Below, in pieces: positions 25,777 through 34,128 of a DNA stretch of 64,000 nt. The position numbers and the translations under genes are program-made. Within the stretch, counting starts at the first letter, position 1. Each line of letters begins with the position of its first letter. A model generated the notes under the pieces. The model was not told where the DNA came from and made no database searches. It saw nothing but the letters and a program-made list of their open reading frames with translations. The DNA comes from Kitasatospora aureofaciens (lineage in GTDB: Bacteria; Actinomycetota; Actinomycetes; Streptomycetales; Streptomycetaceae), in NCBI RefSeq assembly GCF_019192735.1, contig NZ_JAHTKP010000027.1, positions 1 to 64,000 on the forward strand, given 5' to 3'.

Positions 25777-26949
25777 CTAGGGGATGGCTGGGACGCGTGA
25801 CTCACGCCCCGCGATCCACGCTGTCTCGCCCTTGCGGGCGATGTTGCGGGATGCGTTGTGGTCCGCGTGCATCATGACGCCGCAGGCGCGGCACGCGAAC
25901 TCGGATTGCGTCGCCCGGTTCTTCCGTTCGACGTGGTGGCACTCGGAGCATTGCCGGCTGGTGTACGCCGGATCGACGTACACCAGCGGCACTCCGGCCC
26001 GCTTCGCCTTGTACTCCACGAAGGAGGCGAGCTGGTGGAAACTCCACGAGTGCAGTGGTTGCCGCTGGTCCTTGCGGAGCCGTACCCGGCTGCGGATGCC
26101 CGTGAGGTCTTCCAGGGCGATCCCGTAGCCGGTGCGTTCAGCGGTGGTGACGATGGTCTTGGAGATGATGTGGTTCTGGTTGGCGGCGTGCCGCTGCTCT
26201 TTGCGGGAGCGCTTCTTGAGCAGGCGCTTGGCGGACTTGGTGCCCTTGGCCTGGAGCTTCTTCGGTAGGTCGAGTTGCCGCTTGCGGTGCCGGTTGAGGC
26301 CGCGTCCGGCGGCGCGGTAGCCGGTGGATGCAGTGGCGATGTTCACGATGCCGAGGTCCACGCCGATGAACCCGGACGGGTCCTCGTTCGGGGGGGCTTC
26401 GGGGATGTCGCAGGTAGCGATCAGGTAGAATACGCCGTCGCGTTCGATCAGATCACTCTCGCCCCGCCGGTTCTCCCGCAGTGTCTTGAGCGCGTCCGGG
26501 GAACATGCGAACCGCACGCCCTTCAACCGCCCGGCAGTGGTCCGGATGCTCACGGTCTGCTGGTCGTACTGCCAGGACAGACACCGGTCGTCGTACGGCT
26601 GCGCGGCATCCAGACGAAAGACGATGGGCTTGGACTCCGCCTTGACGCGGCGCTCGGAACCCGGCTTGCCGAGGTTCCCGGCCCGCAGGTTCGCCGACAG
26701 GGTGGTGTAAGCATCGCGGGTCTTCTTGATGACGTGCTGCGCGGCCTGCGCCCCGAGCCCACGGGCTTTCAGTTCGGCGTAGGTGTGCTTGCGCAGCTCG
26801 TACTCACGCGGGACACCGCGTTCGAACGCCACGCCGGACACCCAGCACGCCGCCTCGTTGACCGCCCGCAGGGTGCACTCCAGTGCCGCCGCCTGCTCGG
26901 GCATCGGCAGGAGCTTCACCTGCGCCACGATCTTCATCAGCGTAACCAT
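25777..26949 (-). CDS. tnpB: TnpB RNA-guided nuclease of the IS605 element
   Basis: The protein has 390 residues, a normal length. The RuvC residues are present: D198 (GVDLGIVNIA), E280 (GIALEDLTGI) and D363 (HADHNASRNI). The zinc finger C334/C337/C353/C356 (CSECHHVERK, CRACG) is intact. An N-terminal HTH-like OrfB region precedes it. TnpB proteins cut DNA using a guide RNA transcribed from the element's end and help retain it. A start at 26937 (MKIVAQVKLL) is equally plausible. The gene appears functional although its tnpA partner is broken. Confidence 0.93.
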   Translation of the reverse strand: MVTLMKIVAQVKLLPMPEQAAALECTLRAVNEAACWVSGVAFERGVPREYELRKHTYAELKARGLGAQAAQHVIKKTRDAYTTLSANLRAGNLGKPGSERRVKAESKPIVFRLDAAQPYDDRCLSWQYDQQTVSIRTTAGRLKGVRFACSPDALKTLRENRRGESDLIERDGVFYLIATCDIPEAPPNEDPSGFIGVDLGIVNIATASTGYRAAGRGLNRHRKRQLDLPKKLQAKGTKSAKRLLKKRSRKEQRHAANQNHIISKTIVTTAERTGYGIALEDLTGIRSRVRLRKDQRQPLHSWSFHQLASFVEYKAKRAGVPLVYVDPAYTSRQCSECHHVERKNRATQSEFACRACGVMMHADHNASRNIARKGETAWIAGRESRVPAIP

Positions 26950-26960
26950 AGCATTGCTCT

Positions 26961-27418
26961 ATGTCACCGCGATGGGAACCAAACCCCAACATCCGCAGGG
27001 GGCGCACGGTCGTCCACACGCTCCACGCCCACTTGGTCTTCACGCCCAAGTACCGGCGCGGACCGTTCACCGACGAGATCCTGCGACGCTGCGAAGAGAT
27101 CATGCGCGCCGTCTGCGCCGACTTCGAAACAGAGCTGGTCGAGTTCAACGGCGAACGCGACCACGTCCACCTCCTCGTGCACTACCCGCCGAAGATCGCT
27201 CTGTCCCGACTGGTCGGCTCTCTCAAGGGCGTATCGGCCCGCCGCCTGCGCCTGGGGGTACCTCCCGGCCAAAGGCTGGGGGAGAGTTCCCCACCCACAT
27301 CCGCAAGTACCTGTGGGGCGCGCACTTCTGGTCACCGTCCTACTTCGCAGCCTCCTGCGGCGGCGCGCCTCTGTCGATCATCAAGGAATACATCGAGAAC
27401 CAGAAACGGCCCGAGTGA
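26961..27418 (+). pseudogene. tnpA: Frameshifted IS200-type TnpA (Y1 transposase)
   Basis: The frame opens at 26961 and reads a normal Y1 transposase: HLVFTPKYRRGPFTDEILRR with the HUH motif in ERDHVHLLVHYPP. After RRLR the frame is lost, and it resumes in another frame as EFPTHIRKYLWGAHFWSPSY to the end, including the catalytic Tyr region IIKEYIENQ. Exactly 32 extra bases (27252-27283) separate the two halves. Removing them restores one continuous frame. The element therefore can no longer make its own transposase. Confidence 0.85.
27252..27283. repeat. REP-like palindromic element inserted in tnpA, copy 2
   Basis: The 32-bp insertion runs from CTGGGGGTACCTCCC to GGCTGGGGGA. It resembles the insertion at 20483-20513. 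Its central hairpin (CCCGGCC AAA GGCTGGG) has a G-T mismatch in the stem, as does the left end of the host IS. Similar palindromes are frequent in Streptomyces intergenic DNA. Confidence 0.7.
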
Positions 27419-27544
27419 TGCGGCGTCGCTCCGCGACGCCGAGACTCAGGAAGCGATTCCTCCCGGGCGTGAACCGCCCGGGGTTCCTCGCTAGATCACG
27501 CTGAAATCGGGCTCGGGAGAAGAGAATCGGCGGGGCGCAGCCCG

Positions 27545-28120
27545 TCACCGTCTCGGTCCTGCCACGGCGTACAGCACGGTGCCGGTCGCCAACAGGGCCA
27601 ACGCGGTCCAGGTGGACACCGTCGTGCCGGGGGGAAAGGTCATCCAGCTGAGGATCTCTCCCGCGGTGCCGCGCAGCGGCGGGGCGAAGAAGGTGAACGC
27701 GAGCCAGCCGGTCGGCAGGGTCCAGGCGTACGGTGCCCCGCACACCGCCGCCCCGAGCGCGGCCAGGCCGGCCAGGCCCGCGCTGTCCCGGACGACGATC
27801 GCGGTAGGGGCGAGCTCCCGGCCCACCACCTGGACCGCCAGCAGCGCCGCACCGGCGACCGCGCCGATCAGCAGCACGTGCGCCGCCCGGCGGGGTGCCC
27901 ACCGGATCGCGGCCGTCCTGTCCAGCGCGAGATCCTGCCCACCGAGCCCTACGGAGCCGGCCGCCACGTTCGCGGTGAGAAGCAGGACCGCGGTCCCCAG
28001 CTCCGTCGAGCCCTCGCCGCCGCCCTGGTTGAGGGCCCACACCACCAGCGCGACGAGCGTGACCACGGCGGCCGAGGCGGGCACCTGTCGTGAACGCGCG
28101 TACAGCATCAGCCAGTTCAT
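27545..28120 (-). CDS. ABC-exporter membrane subunit, small
   Basis: This gene encodes 191 residues and starts at the ATG overlapping the upstream stop (ATGA). Hydrophobic segments include AAVVTLVALVVWALN, HVLLIGAVAGAALLAVQVVG and WTALALLATGTVLYAVAG, giving about five helices. There is no recognised catalytic motif. Its position as last gene of the sigma/anti-sigma/ABC operon suggests a second permease or an accessory membrane subunit of the exporter. Confidence 0.75.
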   Translation of the reverse strand: MNWLMLYARSRQVPASAAVVTLVALVVWALNQGGGEGSTELGTAVLLLTANVAAGSVGLGGQDLALDRTAAIRWAPRRAAHVLLIGAVAGAALLAVQVVGRELAPTAIVVRDSAGLAGLAALGAAVCGAPYAWTLPTGWLAFTFFAPPLRGTAGEILSWMTFPPGTTVSTWTALALLATGTVLYAVAGPRR

Positions 28121-29511
28121 CGCGACGCAACCCCCGCCAGCAGCTGAAGCTGGTTGTACGACGTGCAGGAGACAGTGGAGGCGTGCACCTCGGCGATCCG
28201 CGAGCGCTGCTCGGCCGGCGACAGCGCCGTCAGCTTCGCCCAGGTGACGTCGGCCTGCGCCCATGTCCCGTAGCTGTCGTCGCCCTTCTCCTCCAGCGGT
28301 ACGAGGCGGGGATCACCGAGGGCCCAGCTCGCGGCGATGCTCTGGACGGCCATTGCCTCCCGTCCCCCGCCCTCCCGGGTGTTGTACGCACGGCAGTTCG
28401 GTGTCAGGCCCTGGGCGACCAGCGCGCGGGTCAGTTCCTCACCCTTCGCATCGGCGAACAGCCGTTCGTCGAAGTCGACCAGCACCACGTCGGCGGAGAA
28501 TTCGCGCTCGTCGCCGACCGCGCGCAGCGCGGTGTCCTCCCGCACCGAGTTCGGCGCCTGGTCGCCCAAGGCGTCATGCAGCCGGCTCAGCGCCTCCTTG
28601 CCACGCGGCGCGAGCTCGGGCAGGCGTGAGCGGTTCGCCTGCGTCACGCACACCGGACCGTCGCAGACCAGGGCCGCGGCGGCCTTGTCGACGACATAGC
28701 TGTCGCGCGCAGCGGCCGGGAGGACCAGCAGGGCCAGGGCCGCGCCGGTCAGCATGGGAGTCACCGCGAGCAGCCGGGCCCGGCGGGTCACGGCCGTCAG
28801 CAGCGCGAGGCCGGTGGCGAGCAGGCCGAGCAGCCAGATCGTCTGGCCGAGGTGCACGGAGCCGGACAGGGTCAGCAGCATCTGCCGCGGCTCCACGGAC
28901 GCCGGTGACAGCAGGGAGAGCCGGTTCGGCACGATGCTCGTCGGCAGTGCCTCGTCACCTCTCTGCCGCAGGAGTTGGCCCGCCAGCGTGAAGAAGACCA
29001 ACACCAGCGCCGGCGGGGTGAGCACGGAGGGCAGGGCCTGCGCGACGCCCATGCCGAACACGGCCCCCGCGACGAGGGCCAGCGCCGCCACCAGCGAGAT
29101 CGGCAGCCAGTCGAGGGACGTGTAGGTGGTGGCGCCGAGGGCCACCTGGACTCCGCCCACGAGGACGAGGAGGCCGAAGCCCGCCGCCAGCACGAGCGCC
29201 AGCGTGCCGGCCGGCAGCGCCGCGCGGCGCCAGGCCGGCATCGGCGTGGTCGTCAGCAGTTCGGTCATCCGCGAGCGGGAGTCACGCAACCCGTACGCCG
29301 CCCCCAGGCCCACCACGAGCGGCCACCAGAAGGCCAGCCAGTACCGGGTCCACATGGCCATGGTGGTCCACTGGGCCGTCCACCCGGCGGTGCCCTTCCA
29401 CCAGATCCCGTCGAACAGGAAGAAGATCGCCAGGCTGCCGCCCAGGACGACGATGCCGGCCCACGGGGCGGCGGAGCGCCTCAGCTCGGTCCGCAGTACA
29501 CGTGCGTTCAC
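28117..29511 (-). CDS. ABC-2-type permease with exterior C-terminal domain
   Basis: The protein has 464 residues. Six helices fill about residues 15-260 (WAGIVVLGGSLAIFFLFDG, LVAALALVAGAVFGMGVAQA) and a seventh lies near 270. About 180 soluble residues with several cysteines follow (CDGPVCVTQANRSRLPEL, TPNCRAYNTREGG). Such a soluble tail is unusual for a simple ABC-2 permease and may bind an exported or surface ligand. It overlaps its neighbours by four bases on both sides. Confidence 0.8.
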   Translation of the reverse strand: MNARVLRTELRRSAAPWAGIVVLGGSLAIFFLFDGIWWKGTAGWTAQWTTMAMWTRYWLAFWWPLVVGLGAAYGLRDSRSRMTELLTTTPMPAWRRAALPAGTLALVLAAGFGLLVLVGGVQVALGATTYTSLDWLPISLVAALALVAGAVFGMGVAQALPSVLTPPALVLVFFTLAGQLLRQRGDEALPTSIVPNRLSLLSPASVEPRQMLLTLSGSVHLGQTIWLLGLLATGLALLTAVTRRARLLAVTPMLTGAALALLVLPAAARDSYVVDKAAAALVCDGPVCVTQANRSRLPELAPRGKEALSRLHDALGDQAPNSVREDTALRAVGDEREFSADVVLVDFDERLFADAKGEELTRALVAQGLTPNCRAYNTREGGGREAMAVQSIAASWALGDPRLVPLEEKGDDSYGTWAQADVTWAKLTALSPAEQRSRIAEVHASTVSCTSYNQLQLLAGVASR

Positions 29512-30317
29512 CAGGTGCCCCCCTGCTGGCCGTTGTTGCGGAGCAGTGCCGAGTAGCCGCGCTCCAGCGGGCTGTCGCCCGGGTACTCGGGGCCGCCCGC
29601 CGCGGCCAGGTCCTCCGGTGTGCCCTGGAAGACGAGGCGGCCGTCGGCGAAGAGCACCACGTCGGAGCAGGCGGCCGCGACGTCCTCGACCAGGTGGGTG
29701 GAGACGACCACGCAGGTGTCGCGACCCAACTCCTGCAGCAGTTCGCGAAAGCGCAGCCGCTGCGCCGGGTCCAGGCCGGCCGTCGGCTCGTCCAGCAGCA
29801 GCACCTCCGGGTCGTTGACGATGGCCTGGGCGATGCCGGCCCGCCGCACCATGCCGCCGGACAGGGTCTTCATCCGGTGGTCGGCGCGGTCCGCCAGGCC
29901 CACCCGTTCCACGGCGCGCTGGACGGCCGCGGGGATGTCCGCCTTCGGGACCTCCTTCAACCAGGCCATGTACTCGACGAACTCGCGCACCGTGAAGCGC
30001 TTGTAGTAGCCGAACTCCTGAGGCAGGTAGCCGATCCGGCGGCGCAGGGCCCGGTGGTCGCCCAGCCCGCCCACGGAGGTGCCGAGCAGCTCCAGTTCGC
30101 CCCCGGCGGGGCGCAGCACGGTGGCCAGCGCCCGGATCAGGGTGGTCTTTCCCGCTCCGTTGGGCCCCAGGAGGCCGTGGGCGCCGGTGCCCAGGGCGAG
30201 GTCGAGCCCGTCGACGGCCATCTTCTTCCGTCCGACGCGGACTCTCAGGCCGCTGGCCCGGATCTCCCAGGCGTAGGTCTTCGGCGCGGTGTCGGCCGCG
30301 CTCGTCGTGGGTGGCAT
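29508..30317 (-). CDS. ABC transporter ATP-binding protein
   Basis: The protein has 269 residues. I chose the ATG at 30317, preceded by AAGGGA; the frame continues upstream across the anti-sigma gene but only as a shadow. Walker A is GPNGAGKTT, the signature is LSGGMVRRAG, Walker B is VLLLDEPTAGLD, and the switch His is in STHLVEDVA. It energises the two permeases encoded downstream. The arrangement resembles drug or antimicrobial-peptide exporters. Confidence 0.93.
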   Translation of the reverse strand: MPPTTSAADTAPKTYAWEIRASGLRVRVGRKKMAVDGLDLALGTGAHGLLGPNGAGKTTLIRALATVLRPAGGELELLGTSVGGLGDHRALRRRIGYLPQEFGYYKRFTVREFVEYMAWLKEVPKADIPAAVQRAVERVGLADRADHRMKTLSGGMVRRAGIAQAIVNDPEVLLLDEPTAGLDPAQRLRFRELLQELGRDTCVVVSTHLVEDVAAACSDVVLFADGRLVFQGTPEDLAAAGGPEYPGDSPLERGYSALLRNNGQQGGTW

Positions 30318-30358
30318 GCGGTGGTCCCTTTCGAGGGTCGACGATGGTTTCACAGCTT

Positions 30359-31174
30359 TCACAGCACTGAGTACGCGTTCCTGCGGGCGATCACGGCGCC
30401 GATGCCGAGCGCGAGGAGCAGCCCCCATACGGGCAGTTGGTCCGGCTCCAGCGCGAGGAGGGCGAGGCCGGCGTCCCATGCGGGTGCCGCGACGACGACG
30501 CCCCACGCGGCCACCAGGGCGACGGCGGCACGGGTCACACCGACCACGCTGCCCAGCGCCAGGGCGGTGGAGGTGAAGGCCAGGGAGGGCAGCAGCCACT
30601 GCGCGGCCGTCATGGTTCCGGTCAGCCATCCCGCCAGCAGGAGCCCGGGCAGGACCACCACGAGTACCGCCGTGGTGCGTCTGAGGAGCAGGGGCAGGCC
30701 GGCCCGGGCGGTCGAGGCCGTCAGTTCGTGCGCCGGGTCCAGGCCGCGCGACCACGAGGCGGCGACACCGCACAGCGGCAGCACGGGCGCGATCGTCACC
30801 ATGGGAGAGGCGTCGCCGAAGAGCGTCGGCGACGAGAGCGCGTCCAGCAGCAGCGCCATCAGGGTGACGGCGACGGTCATGGCCAGCCACGGGGCCATGA
30901 CCGGTGTCAGCCAGGCCGACACCCACCTCGGGCGGTGTCGCCGCGAGGGCCTCCGGACGGCCGCGTCCAACTGCGGTTCCAGACCGGCCCGGACGGTGTC
31001 GACGAGCGCGGCGATGCCGGGCGCCTCGGTGGCCACGGAGGCCGCCAGGCGGCTCCGGCACGGCGCGCACGTCTCCAGATGGGCCTCCAGCGCCCACACC
31101 GTGTCCGCGGCCATCTCCGTATCACCACGTGCATAGTCGTCGATCAACCGCATCGACGCGTGTTCCGCACTCAT
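30359..31174 (-). CDS. Zinc-finger (zf-HC2) membrane anti-sigma factor
   Basis: The 271-residue protein overlaps the sigma gene by ATGA. The N-terminal 55 residues hold the anti-sigma zinc-finger motif (EAHLETCAPCRSRLA: His, Cys, Cys). Residues 85-270 contain about six hydrophobic helices, more than the single one of classical anti-sigmas. It presumably holds the co-encoded ECF sigma factor until a membrane signal appears. A 41-bp gap separates it from the ABC genes. Confidence 0.88.
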   Translation of the reverse strand: MSAEHASMRLIDDYARGDTEMAADTVWALEAHLETCAPCRSRLAASVATEAPGIAALVDTVRAGLEPQLDAAVRRPSRRHRPRWVSAWLTPVMAPWLAMTVAVTLMALLLDALSSPTLFGDASPMVTIAPVLPLCGVAASWSRGLDPAHELTASTARAGLPLLLRRTTAVLVVVLPGLLLAGWLTGTMTAAQWLLPSLAFTSTALALGSVVGVTRAAVALVAAWGVVVAAPAWDAGLALLALEPDQLPVWGLLLALGIGAVIARRNAYSVL

Positions 31175-31758
31175 GCCAGCGCCTTCCGCATCGCGATCCG
31201 GGCCCGGCGGGCGCGTGTTTTGACGGTGCCTTCGGGCAGTCTGAGCAGGACGGCGGTCTCCCGGACGGAGAGCCCGTCGAGCACCGTGGCCTGCAGGACC
31301 TGTCGGAGTTCCGGCGCCAGTTGCCGCAGGGCGTCGCCGACGTCGCCGCCGACCGTCCCGGCGAGCACCTGTTCCTCCGCTGCGGGCACCACCGCCCGCT
31401 CGGCGGCGGCTACCGGCGGTTCGGCGTGGTGGGCACGGCGCCGGAACGCATCGACGAGGCGGCGCGCCGCGATCGTCCACAGCCACCCGACGGCCGTGCC
31501 GCCGACCGCGCTCCCGGCGAACGCGCCGGCCGCGCGCCACACCGCCAGATAGGTCTCCTGCATGACTTCGGCGACGATCTGCTCGTCGGCGCAGCGGCGG
31601 CGCAGCCGCACCGCCAGCCACGGCGACGTGCGTCGGTACAACTCGTCGAACGCCCCGCGGTCACCTCTGGCCACCAGCCGGAGGAGGCGTTCCTCGTCCA
31701 GCTCGTCCAGTGCTCTCCTGCGTGATCTCACACCAGCCAGACGCCCGATGCGGCGCAC
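31171..31758 (-). CDS. ECF RNA polymerase sigma factor
   Basis: This gene encodes 195 residues. Region 2 contains RGAFDELYRRTSPWLAVRLR and VMQETYLAVWRAAGAF. Region 4 contains LRQVLQATVLDGLSVRETAV with the helix-turn-helix LPEGTVKTRARRARIAM. The ATG at 31758 is used, though an in-frame GTG near 31728 could serve. It heads an operon with its anti-sigma and an ABC exporter, so it probably responds to envelope or drug stress and controls its own operon. Confidence 0.92.
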   Translation of the reverse strand: MRRIGRLAGVRSRRRALDELDEERLLRLVARGDRGAFDELYRRTSPWLAVRLRRRCADEQIVAEVMQETYLAVWRAAGAFAGSAVGGTAVGWLWTIAARRLVDAFRRRAHHAEPPVAAAERAVVPAAEEQVLAGTVGGDVGDALRQLAPELRQVLQATVLDGLSVRETAVLLRLPEGTVKTRARRARIAMRKALA

Positions 31759-31773
31759 AGGTTCTGCATCCGG

Positions 31774-31790
31774 CGTGATCTACGTCACAA
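31774..31790. promoter_or_regulatory. Crp-like box upstream of the sigma operon
   Basis: CGTGATCTACGTCACAA reads, on the minus strand, as TGTGA-N6-TCACG. This is close to the Crp/FNR consensus TGTGA-N6-TCACA. It lies 16-32 bp upstream of the sigma factor start. Binding is inferred. Confidence 0.45.
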
Positions 31791-31829
31791 TGCCGGAGGG
31801 CGATGCGCGAGCTGATGCCGGCTCACGCA

Positions 31830-31879
31830 TCGCCCTCTGAAAGTCTCTCGCCCTCTGAATTAGTCTCTCGCCCTCTGAA
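31830..31879 (+). repeat. Three spaced copies of a 12-bp direct repeat
   Basis: TCGCCCTCTGAA occurs at 31830, 31848 and 31868, spaced by 18 and 20 bp, in the gap between two minus-strand operons. The last copy ends four bases before the stop of the dehydrogenase gene. Function is unknown. Confidence 0.75.
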
Positions 31880-31882
31880 GTC

Positions 31883-32839
31883 TCACGTCCGCGCAAGGTG
31901 GTCGCGGACGGAGTCGAGGGTGGCGGCGATGAGACGGGACTGCTCCAGCGGTACCAGGTGGGCGTAGGTGTCACCCCCCACTGCCGCGTCCACCGATTCC
32001 ACCATGAGGCGATAGGGGTCCACGGACGGATAGCGCCGTTGGCGGACCTCGCCGCTCACGGTGAGGGCGCTGGGGGCCGCGCCGGCGCAGAAGGCCGGCG
32101 GGGAGAGGGTGATCGAGCCTGCGGTGCCGCCGGCGGTGAACGTCTCGGACATGCCGCCGACGAGCGAACAGCCGAGGTCGGCCGTCCCCCGGCCGGGGAA
32201 GTCGAGCAGGGCCCTCGTGGCCGAGTCGGCGGAGCCGGGCCGCCAGAACTCCTGCTCGGCCCGCACGACTTGGGGGGTCCGCCAGCCGAAGGCGGCGAGC
32301 GCGGCGGACACGGCGTAGTAGCCGACGTCGTAGAGGGCGCCGCCGCCGAGAGCGGCATCGAGCCGGTAGTTGCCCGCCGCCGGTGCGAGGCCGTCGAACC
32401 GGGCGGTGACGGTGTGGACGGCTCCGATCGCGCCCCGCGTGATCATCGCTTCGAGGTCCCGGGTGCGGGGGTGCCAGCGGTTCCAGGCCGCCTCGACGAG
32501 GAGCCGTCCCGTCGCGCGGGCGGTGTCGGCCATCGCGGTGACGTCGGCGGCGGTCAGCCCGAGCGGCTTCTCGCACAGGACGTGCTTGCCCGCGCGCAGG
32601 GCGCGTTCCACCCAGGGCCGGTGGGCACTGTTGTGGAGTGCGACGTAGACGACGTCGATCTCGGGGTCGTGGAGCAGCTCCTCGTAACGGGTGTACACCC
32701 GCGCGGGGTTGAGGGCCCGGGCGCGCCGGGCGTCGCTCGCTGCCACGGCGTGCAGGCGCGGCTCGTCGGCCGCGTGCACGGCCGGCGCGAGGCTGGAGGC
32801 GGCGATCGAACCGGCTCCGAGAAATCCCCAGGTGGCCAC
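31883..32839 (-). CDS. Gfo/Idh/MocA-family NAD(P)-dependent sugar dehydrogenase
   Basis: The 318-residue protein starts at a GTG (TGACCGTG, with GGAGGA upstream), two bases after the previous stop. The Rossmann motif GFLGAGSIAASSLAPAV is followed by the EKPLGLT motif (CEKPLGL) with its catalytic Lys. A C-terminal alpha/beta domain (ALGGGALYDVGYYAVSAAL) is typical of the family. It would oxidise or epimerise a sugar or polyol within the catabolic cluster. The substrate cannot be read from sequence. Confidence 0.9.
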   Translation of the reverse strand: MATWGFLGAGSIAASSLAPAVHAADEPRLHAVAASDARRARALNPARVYTRYEELLHDPEIDVVYVALHNSAHRPWVERALRAGKHVLCEKPLGLTAADVTAMADTARATGRLLVEAAWNRWHPRTRDLEAMITRGAIGAVHTVTARFDGLAPAAGNYRLDAALGGGALYDVGYYAVSAALAAFGWRTPQVVRAEQEFWRPGSADSATRALLDFPGRGTADLGCSLVGGMSETFTAGGTAGSITLSPPAFCAGAAPSALTVSGEVRQRRYPSVDPYRLMVESVDAAVGGDTYAHLVPLEQSRLIAATLDSVRDHLART

Positions 32840-32841
32840 GG

Positions 32842-34128
32842 TCAGTCCTCCTCCGTCGCCGTGGAGGCGGCCAGGTCCAGGACGAGGGAGCTCCATCCGA
32901 AGGAGCGCGCGCCGTGCCCGGTGGCGTCCTCCGGGCTGTAGCACTCACGCGTGCCCGAGGCCGCGACGAGTGCACGGGTGCGGGCGGCGAGGGCGTCGGC
33001 CTCGGCGCGGTAGCCCCGGCTGCGCAGGCCTTGGTACAGGTACCAGTTGAGGTTGACCCAGCTGGAGCCGCGGAAGATGGCTCCGGTGCGGAACGAGGGG
33101 TCGTAGGACGGCTCCGAGGCGGCGACGCTCGGGATCGGGTGGGGCCGCCAGAACTCCCTCTCGTTCAGCAGATGGTCCTCGACGACCCGGTGCGCGGCAG
33201 CGGCCGGCACCGAGTCGAGGAGGATGGGGAGGAGCGAGCTCGCGGTGAGGACGTCACGACGTTTGCCCGCGACGAGGTCGAGGTCGTAGAAGGCGCCGGT
33301 GGTCTCGTCCCAGCAGTGCCGCATCAGTGCGGCGCCGATCGCGTGGGACTCCTCGGCCAGCCGGGCCGCCGTCCGCCCGTCCAGCCCCGCGGTGCGGGCC
33401 AGGCGGGCGAGGCAGGCCAGCCCGTCGGCGTACACGGTGTTGACCAGCACGTCGTTCCAGACGAACAGCCTGCGGTCGCGCAAGGGGGTCTCGGGCGTGC
33501 GGGCGGGGGAGGAGTAGGCCGTGATCAGGGACCGCATCGCGGCGTGCCAGGCGTCGTGCACGGCGTCCTCGGGGGCCGACTCGATGCCGAGCGCGGCATC
33601 GTACTTGGGGCTGCTGTCCAGGCCGGACTCGTCCGGCTGGTAGATCTCGATCAGGCCGGTGCCGGGGCTCGTGCGGTGTTCCGCGAGCCAGCCGAAGAAC
33701 GCCAGGGCGGGTGGCAGGACGCGGCGCAGCCAGAGGTCGTCCCGGGTGGCCCGGTACACGTGCTCGATGGCCCGGGCGACGACGGGAGGGGCGATGGTGA
33801 CGGACCGCCAGCCCTGCCAGAGGTCGATCCGGAAGTCGGCGGTCGCGGTGGGCCTGAGGTCGTCCTGCCAGAGGACCATGTGCGGCAGGAACCCGGTGGG
33901 CGTGACGGCGCCGAGCAGGGAGCGGATCTCGTCGCGTGCCCGGCGGGTGTCGACGTGGACGAGGGCGATGGCGTGGAAGCTGCTGTCCCAGGCCCACTGG
34001 AAGGGGTACGTGTCGGGGGAGGGGCAGGTGAAGTCGTAGGGGCGCTGTGCCGCCCGGGAGAAGCCGCTGCGGTGGTTGCGGAACAGGGTGTCGCGTGCGT
34101 GGGCGGCGGCGCTATCGGCGATCGACAT
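32842..34128 (-). CDS. GH63/MGH1-like glycoside hydrolase
   Basis: The protein has 428 residues with the (alpha/alpha)6-barrel signatures of MGH1/GH63 and glycogen-debranching-type enzymes: YPFQWAWDSSFHAIALVHVD, FLPHMVLWQDDLRP and YQPDESGLDSSPKYDAALG. A late ATGAFYDLD and FRTGAIFRGSSWVNLNWYLY also fit. There is no signal peptide, so it acts on imported oligosaccharides or glycosides. It overlaps the MFS gene by 17 bases. Confidence 0.88.
   Translation of the reverse strand: MSIADSAAAHARDTLFRNHRSGFSRAAQRPYDFTCPSPDTYPFQWAWDSSFHAIALVHVDTRRARDEIRSLLGAVTPTGFLPHMVLWQDDLRPTATADFRIDLWQGWRSVTIAPPVVARAIEHVYRATRDDLWLRRVLPPALAFFGWLAEHRTSPGTGLIEIYQPDESGLDSSPKYDAALGIESAPEDAVHDAWHAAMRSLITAYSSPARTPETPLRDRRLFVWNDVLVNTVYADGLACLARLARTAGLDGRTAARLAEESHAIGAALMRHCWDETTGAFYDLDLVAGKRRDVLTASSLLPILLDSVPAAAAHRVVEDHLLNEREFWRPHPIPSVAASEPSYDPSFRTGAIFRGSSWVNLNWYLYQGLRSRGYRAEADALAARTRALVAASGTRECYSPEDATGHGARSFGWSSLVLDLAASTATEED

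Larger units (their letters stand above)
25701..27490. mobile_element. IS200/IS605-family element with divergent tnpB and broken tnpA
   Basis: The limits are estimates set by subterminal hairpins. The left one is at 25705-25724 (CCCGGTCC TGAA GGACTGGG, with one G-T mismatch). The right one is at 27462-27482 (CCCGGGCG and CGCCCGGG around TGAAC). A further hairpin is at 27422-27440. Elements of this family have no terminal inverted repeats and move as single-stranded DNA using such hairpins. The left hairpin lies 52 bp past the tnpB stop, where a guide (omega) RNA is usually encoded. It inserted between the TetR gene and the ABC operon. Confidence 0.75.

Noticed and set aside
29508..31097. Extended 529-residue frame for the ABC ATPase
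   Set aside because: The upstream part overlaps the anti-sigma gene in another frame and is Arg-rich. The ATG at 30317 has a ribosome site and gives a normal ATPase length.
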